64,000 bases of DNA from Sulfitobacter sp. SK012 (lineage in GTDB: Bacteria > Pseudomonadota > Alphaproteobacteria > Rhodobacterales > Rhodobacteraceae). Positions 8,995-18,508 of this stretch are shown here, one piece after another. Where the stretch lies: contig NZ_CP025804.1 of the NCBI RefSeq assembly GCF_003352085.1, forward strand, positions 2,852,001-2,916,000, read 5' to 3'. The notes beneath the pieces are model-generated. The model made no database searches. It worked only from the letters and a program-made list of their open reading frames with translations, and was not told where the DNA came from. Every line of letters begins with the position of its first letter. Position 1 is the stretch's first letter. Made by a program: the position numbers and the translations under genes.

Positions 8995-10899
8995 CTAGAA
9001 AACAACGTTCAGCATCGTGAGAGATACGATCAAGAATAGGATCGTCATAATGCCACCGCTCTTGACGAAATCGATCACTTTGTATCCCGCAGGGCCCATG
9101 ATCAGTGCATTGACCTGATGGGTCGGAATAATGAACGAGTTTGACGTCGAGATAGCCACCGTCAGCGCAAACACCGCAGGATTGGCACCAGCGGCCACCG
9201 CAATAGAGACGGCCAGTGGCACAAGCAGAACCGTTGCTCCGACATTCGACATTACCAGTGAGAACACCGTCGCAAGAATAGCGACCCCGGCTTGCAGCGA
9301 CCAGATGGGCCACCCATCCAGAATGGTCAGAATTTGTTGCGCGATCCACTCGGCGGTCCCAGTGTTTTGCACCGCTTGCCCAAGTGGAATGAGGCTGGCC
9401 AAAAGGAACACCGTGTTCCAGCCGACCGCACGGTACGCCTCATCAATGCTGAGAACGCGTGATAAGAGCATCCCCACCGCCCCCGCAAGCAGGCATAGCG
9501 ACAGTCGGACATCCGTGAACAAAATCAGCGACAGAGAGATCACAAAGAAAAACAGCGCCCAACCGACTTTGTGCGGTCTGAGTTCGTCCTGAGGGAAATC
9601 CGCTGTCACAACGATAAAATCTCTGTCGCGTTTTATGCGGGTCAGGTTATCCCAACGGGTGTGTGCGACAAGCATATCGCCTGCTTTGAACGGCACCAAT
9701 CCGATTTGAGTAGAGTCGTGGCTTTCGGTCTTTACGTGGCTCAGTGTTTCTTCGCCTCGGTGTATCGCCATCAGTCCAAGGCCATAGGTTTTGCGCAACA
9801 GCAAGTCGCGTGGGCTTTTGCCAACAAGCTTGGAATCGGGCGGAATGACCAGCTCGGCCACACCTGCGTTTGTCGAGGCGAACTCCTCGACAAAAACGTC
9901 CAACTCGGGGCGGAGGGTTAGGCCATATCGGGTTACTAAACTCTGCACCGCTTCATCGCTGCCAATGATGGCCAGACGGCAAGGTGCCGCAATCTCAGCG
10001 GTCAAAATCTGGATCATCGACGCCTTGCCGCGGTAAAATGTCGAAATGATGTAAATGTTATTTTCGTTGTTTATGTCGGCAAGGATCTCTCCGACCAGCG
10101 GACTATCCTCGGGCACGTCAACTTCGAAAACCTGCGCGTGCAGGCCATATACCCGTTCAAGGTATTCGGACGTGCCGTGGCCGGACGCCACATCCACAGG
10201 ATCGGATGAGCCGGGCAATACCCAACGCCCAAGGAAGAGAAAATATAGGATACCGGTTGCGATAAGGGCCGCGCCAATCGGTGCGACGGAAAACAGGCCA
10301 AACGGCTCCATCTGCATCTCGGCGGGTAGGCCTTTGTTCGCTGTAAGTAACAGGTCGTTCAGCAAAATGAGCGGCGAGGATCCAACCATCGTCATCGTGC
10401 CGCCAAGGATAGCGCAAAATCCCATTGGCATAAGCAGACGGCTAAGCGGGATGCCCGAGCGCACTGATATGCGGCTAACCACAGGCAGGAATAGGGCTGC
10501 TGCGCCGACGTTCTGCAGAAAACTAGAAATGAAACCAACGGTGCCAGACACGATTGGGACTACGCGCGCTTCTGACGTGCCCCCGTGTTTGAGGATAGCA
10601 GCGGCGACTTTGTTCATGATCCCGGTTTTATCCAGCCCGGCACCGACAATCATAACCGCTATAATGGAGATCACAGCATTTGACGCAAACCCATCAAACA
10701 GGTGATTGACGTCCGCCAGCCTTTCGAGCCCGGGCACATAACTGAGCATCCCGACGATGACCAAAACAAGCAGAGCGGCCAGATCTATGCGGATTACTTC
10801 TGAAACAAAAAGGAATACCGTAAAGCCAAGCAAACCAAGCACGATCGCCATCTCTGTCGTAAATTCGATCGCCTCCATCGTATCCCTCTCTTGCACCAA
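8995..10899 (-). CDS. SLC13/DASS family permease with central RCK (TrkA-C) domains
   Basis: This 634-residue inner-membrane transporter of the divalent anion:sodium symporter superfamily has two membrane halves (about residues 5-205 and 430-634) separated by a soluble insert with two TrkA_C/RCK_C-type modules (about 225-310 and 320-410). The repeated helical-hairpin signatures are seen in SFLQNVGAAALFLPV and TVFSLVMSNVGATVLLVPL. Relatives carry sulfate, taurine, dicarboxylates or unknown anions, so the substrate is left open. ATG at 10899 is preceded by a purine-rich GAGAGGGATA. An in-frame upstream start near 10942 is not supported. Confidence 0.87.
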   Translation of the reverse strand: MVQERDTMEAIEFTTEMAIVLGLLGFTVFLFVSEVIRIDLAALLVLVIVGMLSYVPGLERLADVNHLFDGFASNAVISIIAVMIVGAGLDKTGIMNKVAAAILKHGGTSEARVVPIVSGTVGFISSFLQNVGAAALFLPVVSRISVRSGIPLSRLLMPMGFCAILGGTMTMVGSSPLILLNDLLLTANKGLPAEMQMEPFGLFSVAPIGAALIATGILYFLFLGRWVLPGSSDPVDVASGHGTSEYLERVYGLHAQVFEVDVPEDSPLVGEILADINNENNIYIISTFYRGKASMIQILTAEIAAPCRLAIIGSDEAVQSLVTRYGLTLRPELDVFVEEFASTNAGVAELVIPPDSKLVGKSPRDLLLRKTYGLGLMAIHRGEETLSHVKTESHDSTQIGLVPFKAGDMLVAHTRWDNLTRIKRDRDFIVVTADFPQDELRPHKVGWALFFFVISLSLILFTDVRLSLCLLAGAVGMLLSRVLSIDEAYRAVGWNTVFLLASLIPLGQAVQNTGTAEWIAQQILTILDGWPIWSLQAGVAILATVFSLVMSNVGATVLLVPLAVSIAVAAGANPAVFALTVAISTSNSFIIPTHQVNALIMGPAGYKVIDFVKSGGIMTILFLIVSLTMLNVVF

Positions 10900-11058
10900 C
10901 GCAGGATTCTTCGATTGACGTTGGATGATGCATGTAAATCAACCGATCTTGCAGGAAGTATGGACTGAGTTGTCGGACGCTGTCAGGTGTTTTCTGCTTT
11001 GGCGCGGGATCGGCTTAACCCGCATCGCCGGCATTTGAGCAAGTTTCACGGTAACTTA

Positions 11059-11099
11059 GAGGCTCGGGGCACGTTGGCCGAGCCTCCTCAGGAGGAGGC
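11059..11099. other. two overlapping, mutually exclusive hairpins upstream of SLC13 gene
   Basis: A perfect 9-bp stem (11059-11067 with 11078-11086) shares its right arm with a second stem (GCCTCCT 11082-11088 with AGGAGGC 11093-11099). They cannot form together. They lie about 160-200 bases upstream of the permease start on the minus strand. No T-run follows, so this is not a simple terminator. The remaining 10900-11150 gap holds no gene I can support. Confidence 0.4.
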
Positions 11100-11153
11100 A
11101 ATTGCCAGACTATAGAATATTGTGGGGATGGTGCGAGAGCCCACCCCAAAACG

Positions 11154-11179
11154 AAAAAGGGCGCACCATTGGCACGCCC
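11154..11179 (-). terminator. intrinsic terminator after tandem cyclophilin genes
   Basis: On the minus strand a 9-bp stem (with two G-T pairs) and AAT loop is followed by TTTTT. It lies about 27 bases after the stop of the periplasmic cyclophilin gene. Confidence 0.8.
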
Positions 11180-11205
11180 CCTTCCCTTATCAAACCGTCG
11201 ACGGA

Positions 11206-11760
11206 TTACTTCGTTACGGTGACTTTCTTCATGACGTCAGGCGCACCAACGACGGAGCCGTTAGCACCGGCACCCAGCTTGATCGCGTCCAGCACATCAA
11301 GCCCATCGGTGACGCGGCCCACAACGGTGTATTGACCGTTCAGGAAGTAACCTTCGTCGAACATGATGAAGAACTGGCTGTTGGCCGAGTCAGGGCTTTG
11401 TGAGCGGGCCATGCCAACCACACCGCGGTCAAATGGCACGTCCGAAAACTCGGCTGGCAAATCAGGCTGGTCTGAACCACCCGTGCCCGCGCGGCCTATG
11501 TCACCGCCTTCGAGGCCATTTTGAACATCACCCGTCTGAGCCATGAAGCCTTCGATCACGCGGTGAAACACCACGCCATCATAGGCACCGTTGGCTGCCA
11601 AATCCGCGATGCGGGCGGCGTGTAGAGGGGCCACGTCTTCGAGCAAGTCGATGGTGATGGTGCCATTGGCCTCGCCTGCGACTTCGATCTGAATGCCGGT
11701 AGCCCCGGCAGAGGTCGCGATCAACGTAGCGAGTGCGGCGGCTGCGAAATGCTTAGGCAT
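11206..11760 (-). CDS. periplasmic cyclophilin-type peptidylprolyl isomerase
   Basis: This 184-residue prolyl cis-trans isomerase has a Sec signal peptide (about residues 1-22, ending near SAGATG) and a bacterial cyclophilin domain with FHRVIEGFMAQTGD, the conserved catalytic Arg region, and SQFFIMFDEGYFLNGQYTVVGRV. It should act on protein folding in the periplasm. ATG at 11760 overlaps the upstream cyclophilin's stop by eight bases; a start at 11769 would add three residues. It forms a pair with the cytoplasmic paralogue immediately upstream and ends at a clear terminator. Confidence 0.92.
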   Translation of the reverse strand: MPKHFAAAALATLIATSAGATGIQIEVAGEANGTITIDLLEDVAPLHAARIADLAANGAYDGVVFHRVIEGFMAQTGDVQNGLEGGDIGRAGTGGSDQPDLPAEFSDVPFDRGVVGMARSQSPDSANSQFFIMFDEGYFLNGQYTVVGRVTDGLDVLDAIKLGAGANGSVVGAPDVMKKVTVTK

Positions 11761-12259
11761 CAGCAGCAACCTTAACGCTGATCATGCGGTCGGGATCCGC
11801 AGGTGGCTCGCCTTTGTTCAGGGCGTCGACATGTTCCATCCCGGAGATGACCTGACCGTAGACGGTGTATTGACCGTTCAGGAAGTCGTTATCCTTAAAG
11901 TTCACAAAAAACTGGCTGTTGGCCGAGTTTGGGTTGGCAGAACGTGCGGCTCCGATTGATCCGCGTGCGTGCGGTACTTTGGAGAATTCCGCTGGCAGGT
12001 CGGGCATATCTGAGCCGCCTGTACCGGCACCACGTGGGTTGTAGTCTTTTTCCATGTTGCCATGCTGCACGTCGCCCGTTTGCGCCATGAAGCCGTCGAT
12101 CACGCGGTGGAATGCTACGTTGTCATATTTGCCTGCGCGCACGAGTTCTTTCATGCGGCCGCAATGTTCGGGCGCAATATCGGGCAAAAGCTGAATGGTG
12201 ACGGTGCCGCCTTTCAGCTCCATCAGGATAGTGTTTTCTGGGTCTTTGATCTCGGCCAT
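11753..12259 (-). CDS. cytoplasmic cyclophilin-type peptidylprolyl isomerase
   Basis: This 168-residue single-domain cyclophilin has no signal peptide and carries FHRVIDGFMAQTGDVQHG, SQFFVNFKDNDFLNGQYTVYGQV and a short basic-to-acidic C-terminus, as in cytosolic PpiB. ATG at 12259 is chosen because AGGAG lies seven bases upstream, while the longer frame to 12310 lacks a ribosome site and homology. The stop codon is inside the start of the exported paralogue, so the two are translated as a coupled pair that arose by tandem duplication. The gene is divergent from pgk. Confidence 0.92.
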   Translation of the reverse strand: MAEIKDPENTILMELKGGTVTIQLLPDIAPEHCGRMKELVRAGKYDNVAFHRVIDGFMAQTGDVQHGNMEKDYNPRGAGTGGSDMPDLPAEFSKVPHARGSIGAARSANPNSANSQFFVNFKDNDFLNGQYTVYGQVISGMEHVDALNKGEPPADPDRMISVKVAADA

Positions 12260-12388
12260 GGGGCGCTCCTGTCTAAAATGTTGAGTGTTACCTAAGGCGC
12301 GCAGACGCAATTGCCAAGCGGGTCCATTGACCTGAGAGACGTAAACGGCAAAACACAGCTTAATGTGATCGATAACCCGGAGATGATG

Positions 12389-13579
12389 ATGAGCTGGAAA
12401 ACACTGGACGACATGGACCTTTCAGGCAAACGCGTGCTGATACGGGTAGACATCAACGTCCCAGTCGAAAACGGCCGCGTCACGGACGCCACGCGGATCG
12501 AACGCATCGTGCCCACTGTGCGCGATGTGATCGCCAAAGGCGGCAAGCCAATGCTGGTGGCGCATTTTGGAAGGCCCAAGGGCAAAGTGAACCCTGACAT
12601 GAGCCTCGCACTAGTGCTGCCCGCACTTGAGGATGCGCTGGGGCTGAACGTCACGCTGATTGAGACGCTTGAAGCTGCTGAGGCACTGACTCACGCGGCA
12701 CAAGGAGCCGACGTGCTGCTTTTGGAGAACATCCGCTTTTATCCCGGCGAAGAAGCGAATGATGCTGCGTTCGCCCGCCGTTTGGCCGGTTTGGCCGATG
12801 TCTATTGCAATGATGCGTTTTCAGCGGCGCACCGGGCGCATGCCTCAACCGAAGCTGTGGCGCGGATGTTGCCATCTTGCGCGGGCCGCTTGATGCAAGC
12901 GGAACTGTCGGCGCTGGAGGCGGCCTTGGCCAAGCCAGAGCGCCCTGTTGGTGCGGTTGTGGGAGGGGCGAAGGTATCGACCAAGATCGAGCTGCTCGAA
13001 AACTTAGTAAACCGGCTTGATCTGTTGGTCATTGGCGGCGGCATGGCGAATACGTTTTTGGCAGCCAGCGGTGCCAAGCTGGGCGCGTCGCTTCAGGAGC
13101 CCGATTTCTTTGACACCGCGCGCGACATCATGGCGCAGGCGCAAAAAGCTGGATGCCGCGTGTTGTTGCCCGTTGATGGGCTCGTGGCGCGCGCCTTTAA
13201 AGCAGGCGCAGACCACACCGTTGTCGCACTTGGACCCGACACGGTGCTGGAGGACGACCAAATGGTGCTCGATGCAGGACCTGAGAGCGTTGCAGCACTT
13301 GAGGCCGCGTTTGGGACCCTGAAGACGCTGATCTGGAACGGCCCGATGGGCGCGTTTGAAATTCCGCCCTTCGACACGGCGACTGTCGCTGCTGCCCGTA
13401 CGGCTGCAACAAGCACCAAGGCCGGTAAACTGATCTCGGTTGCTGGGGGCGGTGACACCGTTGCGGCCCTTAATCAGGCCGGTGTGGCGGATGACTTTAC
13501 CTACATCTCGACCGCTGGTGGAGCGTTTCTAGAATGGATGGAAGGCAAAACCTTGCCCGGTGTTGCCGCCCTTGGGTAG
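12389..13579 (+). CDS. pgk: phosphoglycerate kinase
   Basis: This 396-residue glycolytic/gluconeogenic enzyme interconverts 1,3-bisphosphoglycerate and 3-phosphoglycerate with ADP/ATP. The N-terminal substrate-binding signature [19 protein letters not shown], the [15 protein letters not shown] stretch and the C-terminal [11 protein letters not shown] nucleotide loop are all present, and length is normal for the family. Three consecutive in-frame ATG codons lie at 12383, 12386 and 12389; the last is preferred because GGAG sits six bases before it and the protein then begins [11 protein letters not shown] as in relatives. No close partner gene of glycolysis is adjacent. Confidence 0.97.
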   Translation: MSWKTLDDMDLSGKRVLIRVDINVPVENGRVTDATRIERIVPTVRDVIAKGGKPMLVAHFGRPKGKVNPDMSLALVLPALEDALGLNVTLIETLEAAEALTHAAQGADVLLLENIRFYPGEEANDAAFARRLAGLADVYCNDAFSAAHRAHASTEAVARMLPSCAGRLMQAELSALEAALAKPERPVGAVVGGAKVSTKIELLENLVNRLDLLVIGGGMANTFLAASGAKLGASLQEPDFFDTARDIMAQAQKAGCRVLLPVDGLVARAFKAGADHTVVALGPDTVLEDDQMVLDAGPESVAALEAAFGTLKTLIWNGPMGAFEIPPFDTATVAAARTAATSTKAGKLISVAGGGDTVAALNQAGVADDFTYISTAGGAFLEWMEGKTLPGVAALG

Positions 13580-13642
13580 CGTAGCGGACAGACCTGTGCT
13601 GGGCTCTGCCCCAGGCAACATTCTTTTGAATTGGAGGCCGCG

Positions 13643-14422
13643 ATGACGACATGGACCCTAATCACCGGCGCGTCAGAAGGTTTGGGCGTTGAATTCGCCC
13701 GCCTCGCTGCGCGCAATGGACGTAATATGATCCTGACCGCGCGGTCTGAGGACAAATTGCAGGCGCTAGCAACAGAGTTGCGCAGCCCGGAGGTTGACGT
13801 GGTCGTGATCCCCGCGGACCTAAATGACATGGCGCAGGTCGATAAGATGTGGGCGCAGGCCAGCAAAGACCGCCAAATCGATTACCTGATCAACAACGCA
13901 GGGCTCGGCAGCAATGATGCCTTTGCCGATGCCGAGAGCTGGGACCGCGAGTTGGCGTCGATCAACGTGAACATCCTGGCGTTGAACCGATTGATGAAAT
14001 TGGCCATCGCGCATATGGCGGTGCAGCGCAGTGGGCGTATCTTGAACGTTGCATCCGTTGCCGCGTTTGTGCCGGGGCCAAATATGGCCGTCTATCATGC
14101 GACCAAAGCTTATGTGCTGTCGCTGTCTGAGGCGGTGCGACATGAATTGCGCGGCACAGGGATCACTGTCACGGCGCTTTGCCCCGGAGCGACGCAGACG
14201 CAGTTTTTTGAGGCCGCTGACATGACCAGCGCGCGTATCCTAAAACTGTCGCCCCCTGCCCGTGCGGATCAGGTTGCGGAAGCGGGCTGGAAAGGTGCCC
14301 TTGCGGGACGTGCTGTGGTGGTGCCCGGTCTGTTGAACAAGCTGTCCGCTTTCATGCCGCGCCTTAGCCCCCGCGCGATCACGGTTTCCCTGACGGCGTT
14401 CATCATGGCAAAGGAAAAATAG
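13643..14422 (+). CDS. short-chain dehydrogenase/reductase
   Basis: This 259-residue classical SDR oxidoreductase has the NAD(P) motif TGASEGLGVEF near the N-terminus, NNAG at about residue 84, and the catalytic YHATK (Tyr/Lys) with an upstream Ser in VASVAAFVPG. The family of close relatives (YdfG/DltE-like) reduces small carbonyl compounds or acyl groups; the substrate is unknown. ATG at 13643 is supported by GGAGG five bases upstream. The last 25 residues are hydrophobic, which suggests peripheral membrane contact. Confidence 0.9.
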   Translation: MTTWTLITGASEGLGVEFARLAARNGRNMILTARSEDKLQALATELRSPEVDVVVIPADLNDMAQVDKMWAQASKDRQIDYLINNAGLGSNDAFADAESWDRELASINVNILALNRLMKLAIAHMAVQRSGRILNVASVAAFVPGPNMAVYHATKAYVLSLSEAVRHELRGTGITVTALCPGATQTQFFEAADMTSARILKLSPPARADQVAEAGWKGALAGRAVVVPGLLNKLSAFMPRLSPRAITVSLTAFIMAKEK

Positions 14423-14507
14423 CTTAATCAAGGGATTCCCTTTGTGATTCGCCTGTGGCATATTGTAGGTGCGCACCCGCCAAGAGGTGCTCACAGGCAG
14501 AGCAGAC

Positions 14508-14807
14508 ATGAACCGACCCATCAGACCGGCCTTTGGCCCCCTGCTATTTTTCGCAATCGCTTTTGCGTTGAGCCTCTATTTCACCTTTGCCGCCGTGCAA
14601 GGGGATTTTGGTTTGTTTCGGCGTGCCGAAATCCTAGCTGAGGCGTCTGATCTGCGTGCCCAGCTTTTTGTCGTCAAAGCCGATGTCATCCGGATGGAAA
14701 ACCTGACTCACCGGTTGTCGGATGGCTATCTCGATCTTGATTTGCTGGACGAACAGGCGCGCAAAGTGCTTGGCATGATCCGCGCAGACGAAATTGTAAT
14801 TCGTTAA
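14508..14807 (+). CDS. FtsB/DivIC-like septum formation initiator protein
   Basis: This 99-residue bitopic membrane protein has a short basic head, one membrane helix (about residues 10-30) and a periplasmic coiled coil (about 40-80) with heptad leucines. This matches the FtsB/DivIC family, which links FtsL and FtsQ in the divisome. ATG at 14508 gives the usual length for the family. In many Rhodobacterales a gene of this type sits shortly before pdhA; here a Hint gene on the opposite strand lies between them. Confidence 0.82.
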   Translation: MNRPIRPAFGPLLFFAIAFALSLYFTFAAVQGDFGLFRRAEILAEASDLRAQLFVVKADVIRMENLTHRLSDGYLDLDLLDEQARKVLGMIRADEIVIR

Positions 14808-14825
14808 ACATCACAGGCCTGCGGC

Positions 14826-15884
14826 CTACGCGGCCTCTAGTGCACGATCATATGTGACGGTGTGGTCTGAGCCCATCTGCGACATCAGCACATCGGCCTC
14901 AAAGGGCCGTAAAATGCGGCGCGCAACTGAACCGTATTGATCCACCGCTGCCCCCTCGCCCGCAAATGCGGCCTCCATTGCAGTGAGGTCAGCGGCATCG
15001 AGACCCTGTCGGACCTGAAGACCCGGATTAAGGCTTTCTGAAGCCAATCCATCGGCAAAGATGATCTGATGATCCGAAAACAAAAGATGATGGTAGACAA
15101 TCGGGTTGCTGGGCCTTGCCGCGCGCACTCCGGGCCATCCCAACAGCGCTTTTGCTGGGACCAGAACGTCGTCTTCGCCAAACAACAACATGCAGGCTGG
15201 GCCCGATACAACCACGCAGTGGTTTGGCGACAGGCGCAGATCACGCAGAGGCAAGCCATTGCCCCACGCACCTTTCGAAATGATAATCGGACATGTGCCA
15301 GCAAGGGCGGCTTGTTTCACCGATATCTTGAAGTCCCCATGCCACAACAAGGGCTGTGCGCCGCTATCAACGGTGTCGATCAAATCCCCGGCGCGTAAAT
15401 CCTCGATCCGACGCTCTCCTTGGGGCGTGCGGATCATCGTCCCTTCGAGAAAGCACGGAACCGTCCCGGAGGTGGGTGTTGTTTGAACGGTATATGTTGC
15501 TCCGCCATCGACGCTTTCGAGCGATGCGCCGGACGGTGTGGTGCCAACAACTGTGCTGGTTGTGCCGCTTGCTGGCCCTGAAGTCGCTGTAAGTGGACCA
15601 TTGAAGGACACAAATTGCGTAACGGTGCCGTCCACAACCAATGCCGCACCGCCATTTGCGTTCAGCCCGTTGAAGGTGGCGGATGTGGTAGTATCAATGA
15701 CATAGACATCTTGGCCTGCAACCGTGCCTGTCGAGGCAACCAAGACATTGGTCGAGCGGACTGTGCCGCTTGGATTATAGATAACTACCGTAATATTGCT
15801 GACATCCGTCCCGGCATCCACCGCGACTTCCAGAAAATCAACAAACCGGTTGCCGAGGTATTTCAGCTCTGAAAAATACGGCAT
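14826..15884 (-). CDS. Hint-domain protein with lamin-tail-like N-terminal region
   Basis: This 352-residue protein has two parts. Residues about 1-140 are a Thr/Ser/Gly-rich beta region whose pattern (FLEVAVDAGTD, ITVVIYNPSGTVR) resembles the lamin-tail-like modules found in secreted roseobacter proteins. A Hedgehog/intein (Hint) domain starts at CFLEGTMIRTPQG (about 143-155) and contains LSPNHCVVV. The start cysteine and the His block are the elements required for Hint autoprocessing. There is no Sec signal peptide; relatives are often exported by type I systems, but no exporter is near. The processed partner or biological role is unknown. It is isolated and opposite to its neighbours. Confidence 0.8.
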   Translation of the reverse strand: MPYFSELKYLGNRFVDFLEVAVDAGTDVSNITVVIYNPSGTVRSTNVLVASTGTVAGQDVYVIDTTTSATFNGLNANGGAALVVDGTVTQFVSFNGPLTATSGPASGTTSTVVGTTPSGASLESVDGGATYTVQTTPTSGTVPCFLEGTMIRTPQGERRIEDLRAGDLIDTVDSGAQPLLWHGDFKISVKQAALAGTCPIIISKGAWGNGLPLRDLRLSPNHCVVVSGPACMLLFGEDDVLVPAKALLGWPGVRAARPSNPIVYHHLLFSDHQIIFADGLASESLNPGLQVRQGLDAADLTAMEAAFAGEGAAVDQYGSVARRILRPFEADVLMSQMGSDHTVTYDRALEAA

Positions 15885-16056
15885 AGGGATTCACCCTCTC
15901 CACTGGACAGACAATCCGTCACATTTCCAGCTAGCGGGAAACCTTGTCTGAAACGCGGGACAATTATGGTCTTTCTGTGAAGATTGTCGCTCGATCGTGC
16001 ATGGTATTAGGTGGGTAACAAAGCCTCTCGCCAATCCGAACCGAATCCGCTAGATA

Positions 16057-16076
16057 ATAGTTTAACGCTAAACTAT
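16057..16076. promoter_or_regulatory. perfect 8-4-8 palindrome in the pdhA promoter region
   Basis: ATAGTTTA and TAAACTAT flank ACGC, ending 38 bases before the pdhA ATG. A GATAAT element (16053-16058) and a TATATT element (16074-16079) overlap its two edges, as expected for an operator covering a promoter. The cognate regulator is not in the window. Confidence 0.55.
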
Positions 16077-16114
16077 ATTCGCGCACCCCTCGCGCCAGAC
16101 AGAGGAAGCTGCAC

Positions 16115-17125
16115 ATGGCTGCCAAGAAATCCGCCTCAAAACCCAACGTTTCACCAGATGAGTTGAAAGCCTTTTACCGCGACATGTTGCTTATCCGACG
16201 GTTCGAGGAAAAGGCAGGCCAGCTTTATGGCATGGGGCTGATTGGTGGCTTCTGCCACCTGTATATCGGCCAAGAAGCCGTTGTTGTGGGCCTTGAGGCC
16301 GCAGCAGAGGAAGGCGACAAGCGCATCACATCCTACCGTGATCACGGCCATATGTTGGCGTGCGGCATGGACCCAAAAGGCGTGATGGCAGAGCTGACCG
16401 GCCGCGAAGGTGGATACTCCAAGGGCAAAGGCGGCTCCATGCATATGTTCTCGAAAGAGAAGCATTTCTATGGCGGCCACGGCATTGTCGCAGCACAGGT
16501 TCCATTGGGTGCCGGGTTGGCATTTGCAGATAAATACAAAGAAAACGGGCGCGTAACATTCACCTATTTCGGGGATGGTGCCGCGAACCAAGGGCAAGTT
16601 TATGAGGCGTTCAATATGGCCGCACTCTGGGAATTGCCCTGTATCTTTGTGATCGAGAACAACCAATATGCGATGGGTACGTCCCAGCAGCGATCAACGT
16701 CTTCTGCCGAAATCTACGAACGCGGCAAAGCGTTTGGCATTCCGGGCGAGGCTGTTGACGGCATGGATGTGCTGGCGGTTAAAGCGGCAGGCCTAACGGC
16801 CGTTAAACACTGCCGGTCAGGCAAAGGCCCCTATATCCTTGAGATTAAGACCTACCGCTACAGAGGCCATTCGATGTCGGATCCGGCCAAGTACCGGACC
16901 CGCGAAGAGGTCCAAAAGATGCGCGATGAGCGTGACCCGATTGAGGCGGTGCGCACCTTGTTGCTTACCGGAAAACACGCCAGCGAGGATGACCTCAAGG
17001 CGATCGACAAGGAAATCAAAGGCATCGTGAACGAGAGTGCAGAATTCGCAAAGAACTCACCGGAACCTGCGCTTGAAGAGCTTTGGACCGATATTTACGC
17101 CACAAATGTTGCGCAGGAGGCTTAA
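16115..17125 (+). CDS. pdhA: pyruvate dehydrogenase E1 component, alpha subunit
   Basis: This 336-residue subunit of the heterotetrameric E1 enzyme decarboxylates pyruvate with thiamine diphosphate. The cofactor motif begins at GDGAANQGQ and ends at ENNQYAMG (about residues 150-190). The phosphorylation-loop region YRGHSMSDPAKYRTREE is conserved although bacteria do not need that regulation. The start has AGAGGAAG upstream. It is the first gene of pdhA-pdhB-pdhC, with only three bases between it and pdhB, and is probably controlled through the palindrome at 16057. Confidence 0.97.
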   Translation: MAAKKSASKPNVSPDELKAFYRDMLLIRRFEEKAGQLYGMGLIGGFCHLYIGQEAVVVGLEAAAEEGDKRITSYRDHGHMLACGMDPKGVMAELTGREGGYSKGKGGSMHMFSKEKHFYGGHGIVAAQVPLGAGLAFADKYKENGRVTFTYFGDGAANQGQVYEAFNMAALWELPCIFVIENNQYAMGTSQQRSTSSAEIYERGKAFGIPGEAVDGMDVLAVKAAGLTAVKHCRSGKGPYILEIKTYRYRGHSMSDPAKYRTREEVQKMRDERDPIEAVRTLLLTGKHASEDDLKAIDKEIKGIVNESAEFAKNSPEPALEELWTDIYATNVAQEA

Positions 17126-17128
17126 ATC

Positions 17129-18496
17129 ATGGCTACCGAAATTCTAATGCCCGCCCTGAGCCCCACCATGGAAGAAGGCACGCTTGCCAAGTGGATGGTC
17201 AAGGAAGGCGATACCGTCAAATCCGGTGACATCATGGCCGAGATCGAAACCGACAAAGCCACCATGGAATTTGAAGCCGTGGATGAAGGCACCATCGGCA
17301 AGATACTGATCGCTGAAGGCACCGAAGGCGTGAAAGTGAACACCGCCATCGCCGTGCTTTTGGAAGAGGGCGAAGATGCCTCTGCCATCGACACCGTGGC
17401 CACCGCGCCTGCTGCTGCAGAGGCAAAAGCACCTGAGGCTCCTGCTCAGGCCAAGCAAGCCGCACCGGCAGCGCCCAAGGTGGATAGCTCTCCTGATTGG
17501 CCCGAAGGCACAACGCTGAAGAAGCAGACCGTCCGCGAAGCGCTGCGCGACGGCATGTCCGAAGAAATGCGCCGCGACGGCGACGTGTTCTTGATGGGCG
17601 AAGAGGTTGCCGAATACCAAGGTGCCTATAAAATTTCCCAGGGGATGCTGGATGAGTTCGGACCCAAGCGGGTCATCGACACACCGATCACCGAACATGG
17701 CTTTGCCGGGATTGCCACGGGGGCGGCCTTTGGCGGTCTGCGCCCGATCGTTGAATTTATGACGTTCAACTTTGCAATGCAGGCGATCGACCATATTATC
17801 AACTCTGCGGCCAAGACGCTGTATATGTCTGGTGGTCAGATGGGCGCACCGATGGTCTTTCGTGGGCCAAACGGTGCCGCAGCGCGCGTTGGTGCGCAAC
17901 ACAGCCAAGATTACGCTGCGTGGTATATGCAGGTGCCCGGCCTTAAGGTCGTGATGCCCTACTCTGCGTCGGACTACAAAGGTCTGATGAAAACGGCGAT
18001 CCGCGACCCGAACCCAGTCATTTTCCTTGAGAATGAGATCCTTTATGGCCGCAGCTTTGATGTGCCGGATGTCGAGGACTATACGGTACCGTTTGGTAAA
18101 GCCCGAATTTGGCGCGAAGGCAAAGACGTCACCATTGTGAGCTTTGGCATTGGCGTAAGCTACGCGCTTGAAGCTGCAGAAAAGCTTGCCGAAGATGGCA
18201 TTGATGCCGAAGTTCTTGATCTGCGTACCCTGCGCCCAATGGACACAGACAGCATCATCGCGTCGGTCATGAAAACCAACCGTTGCGTCACCGTCGAAGA
18301 AGGCTGGCCGCAAGGGTCCGTTGGCAGCTACATCTCATCTGTGATCATGCAAGAGGCATTCGATTACCTCGATGCGCCGGTGATCAACTGCACAGGCAAG
18401 GACGTCCCGATGCCCTATGCGGCGAACTTGGAAAAACACGCGCTATTGACCACCGACGAGGTGATCGAAGCTGTGAAAAAAGTCACTTACAAATAA
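17129..18496 (+). CDS. pdhB: pyruvate dehydrogenase E1 component, beta subunit, with N-terminal lipoyl domain
   Basis: This 455-residue protein has an N-terminal lipoyl domain (about residues 1-80, lipoyl lysine in [11 protein letters not shown]), an Ala/Pro/Glu-rich swinging linker (about 85-125) and the transketolase-like E1-beta domain (about 135-455) with [14 protein letters not shown] and the C-terminal transketolase part. A lipoyl domain on E1-beta is an alphaproteobacterial trait. Its lipoyl region is very similar at DNA level to that of pdhC downstream. The enzyme acts with PdhA and PdhC in the cytoplasm to make acetyl-CoA. Confidence 0.97.
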   Translation: MATEILMPALSPTMEEGTLAKWMVKEGDTVKSGDIMAEIETDKATMEFEAVDEGTIGKILIAEGTEGVKVNTAIAVLLEEGEDASAIDTVATAPAAAEAKAPEAPAQAKQAAPAAPKVDSSPDWPEGTTLKKQTVREALRDGMSEEMRRDGDVFLMGEEVAEYQGAYKISQGMLDEFGPKRVIDTPITEHGFAGIATGAAFGGLRPIVEFMTFNFAMQAIDHIINSAAKTLYMSGGQMGAPMVFRGPNGAAARVGAQHSQDYAAWYMQVPGLKVVMPYSASDYKGLMKTAIRDPNPVIFLENEILYGRSFDVPDVEDYTVPFGKARIWREGKDVTIVSFGIGVSYALEAAEKLAEDGIDAEVLDLRTLRPMDTDSIIASVMKTNRCVTVEEGWPQGSVGSYISSVIMQEAFDYLDAPVINCTGKDVPMPYAANLEKHALLTTDEVIEAVKKVTYK

Positions 18497-18508
18497 GGAG
18501 CGGACACC

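Noticed and set aside
17144..18313. 389-codon minus-strand frame opposite pdhB
   Set aside because: His/Arg-rich translation without motifs, fully opposite to a certain gene; antisense shadow.
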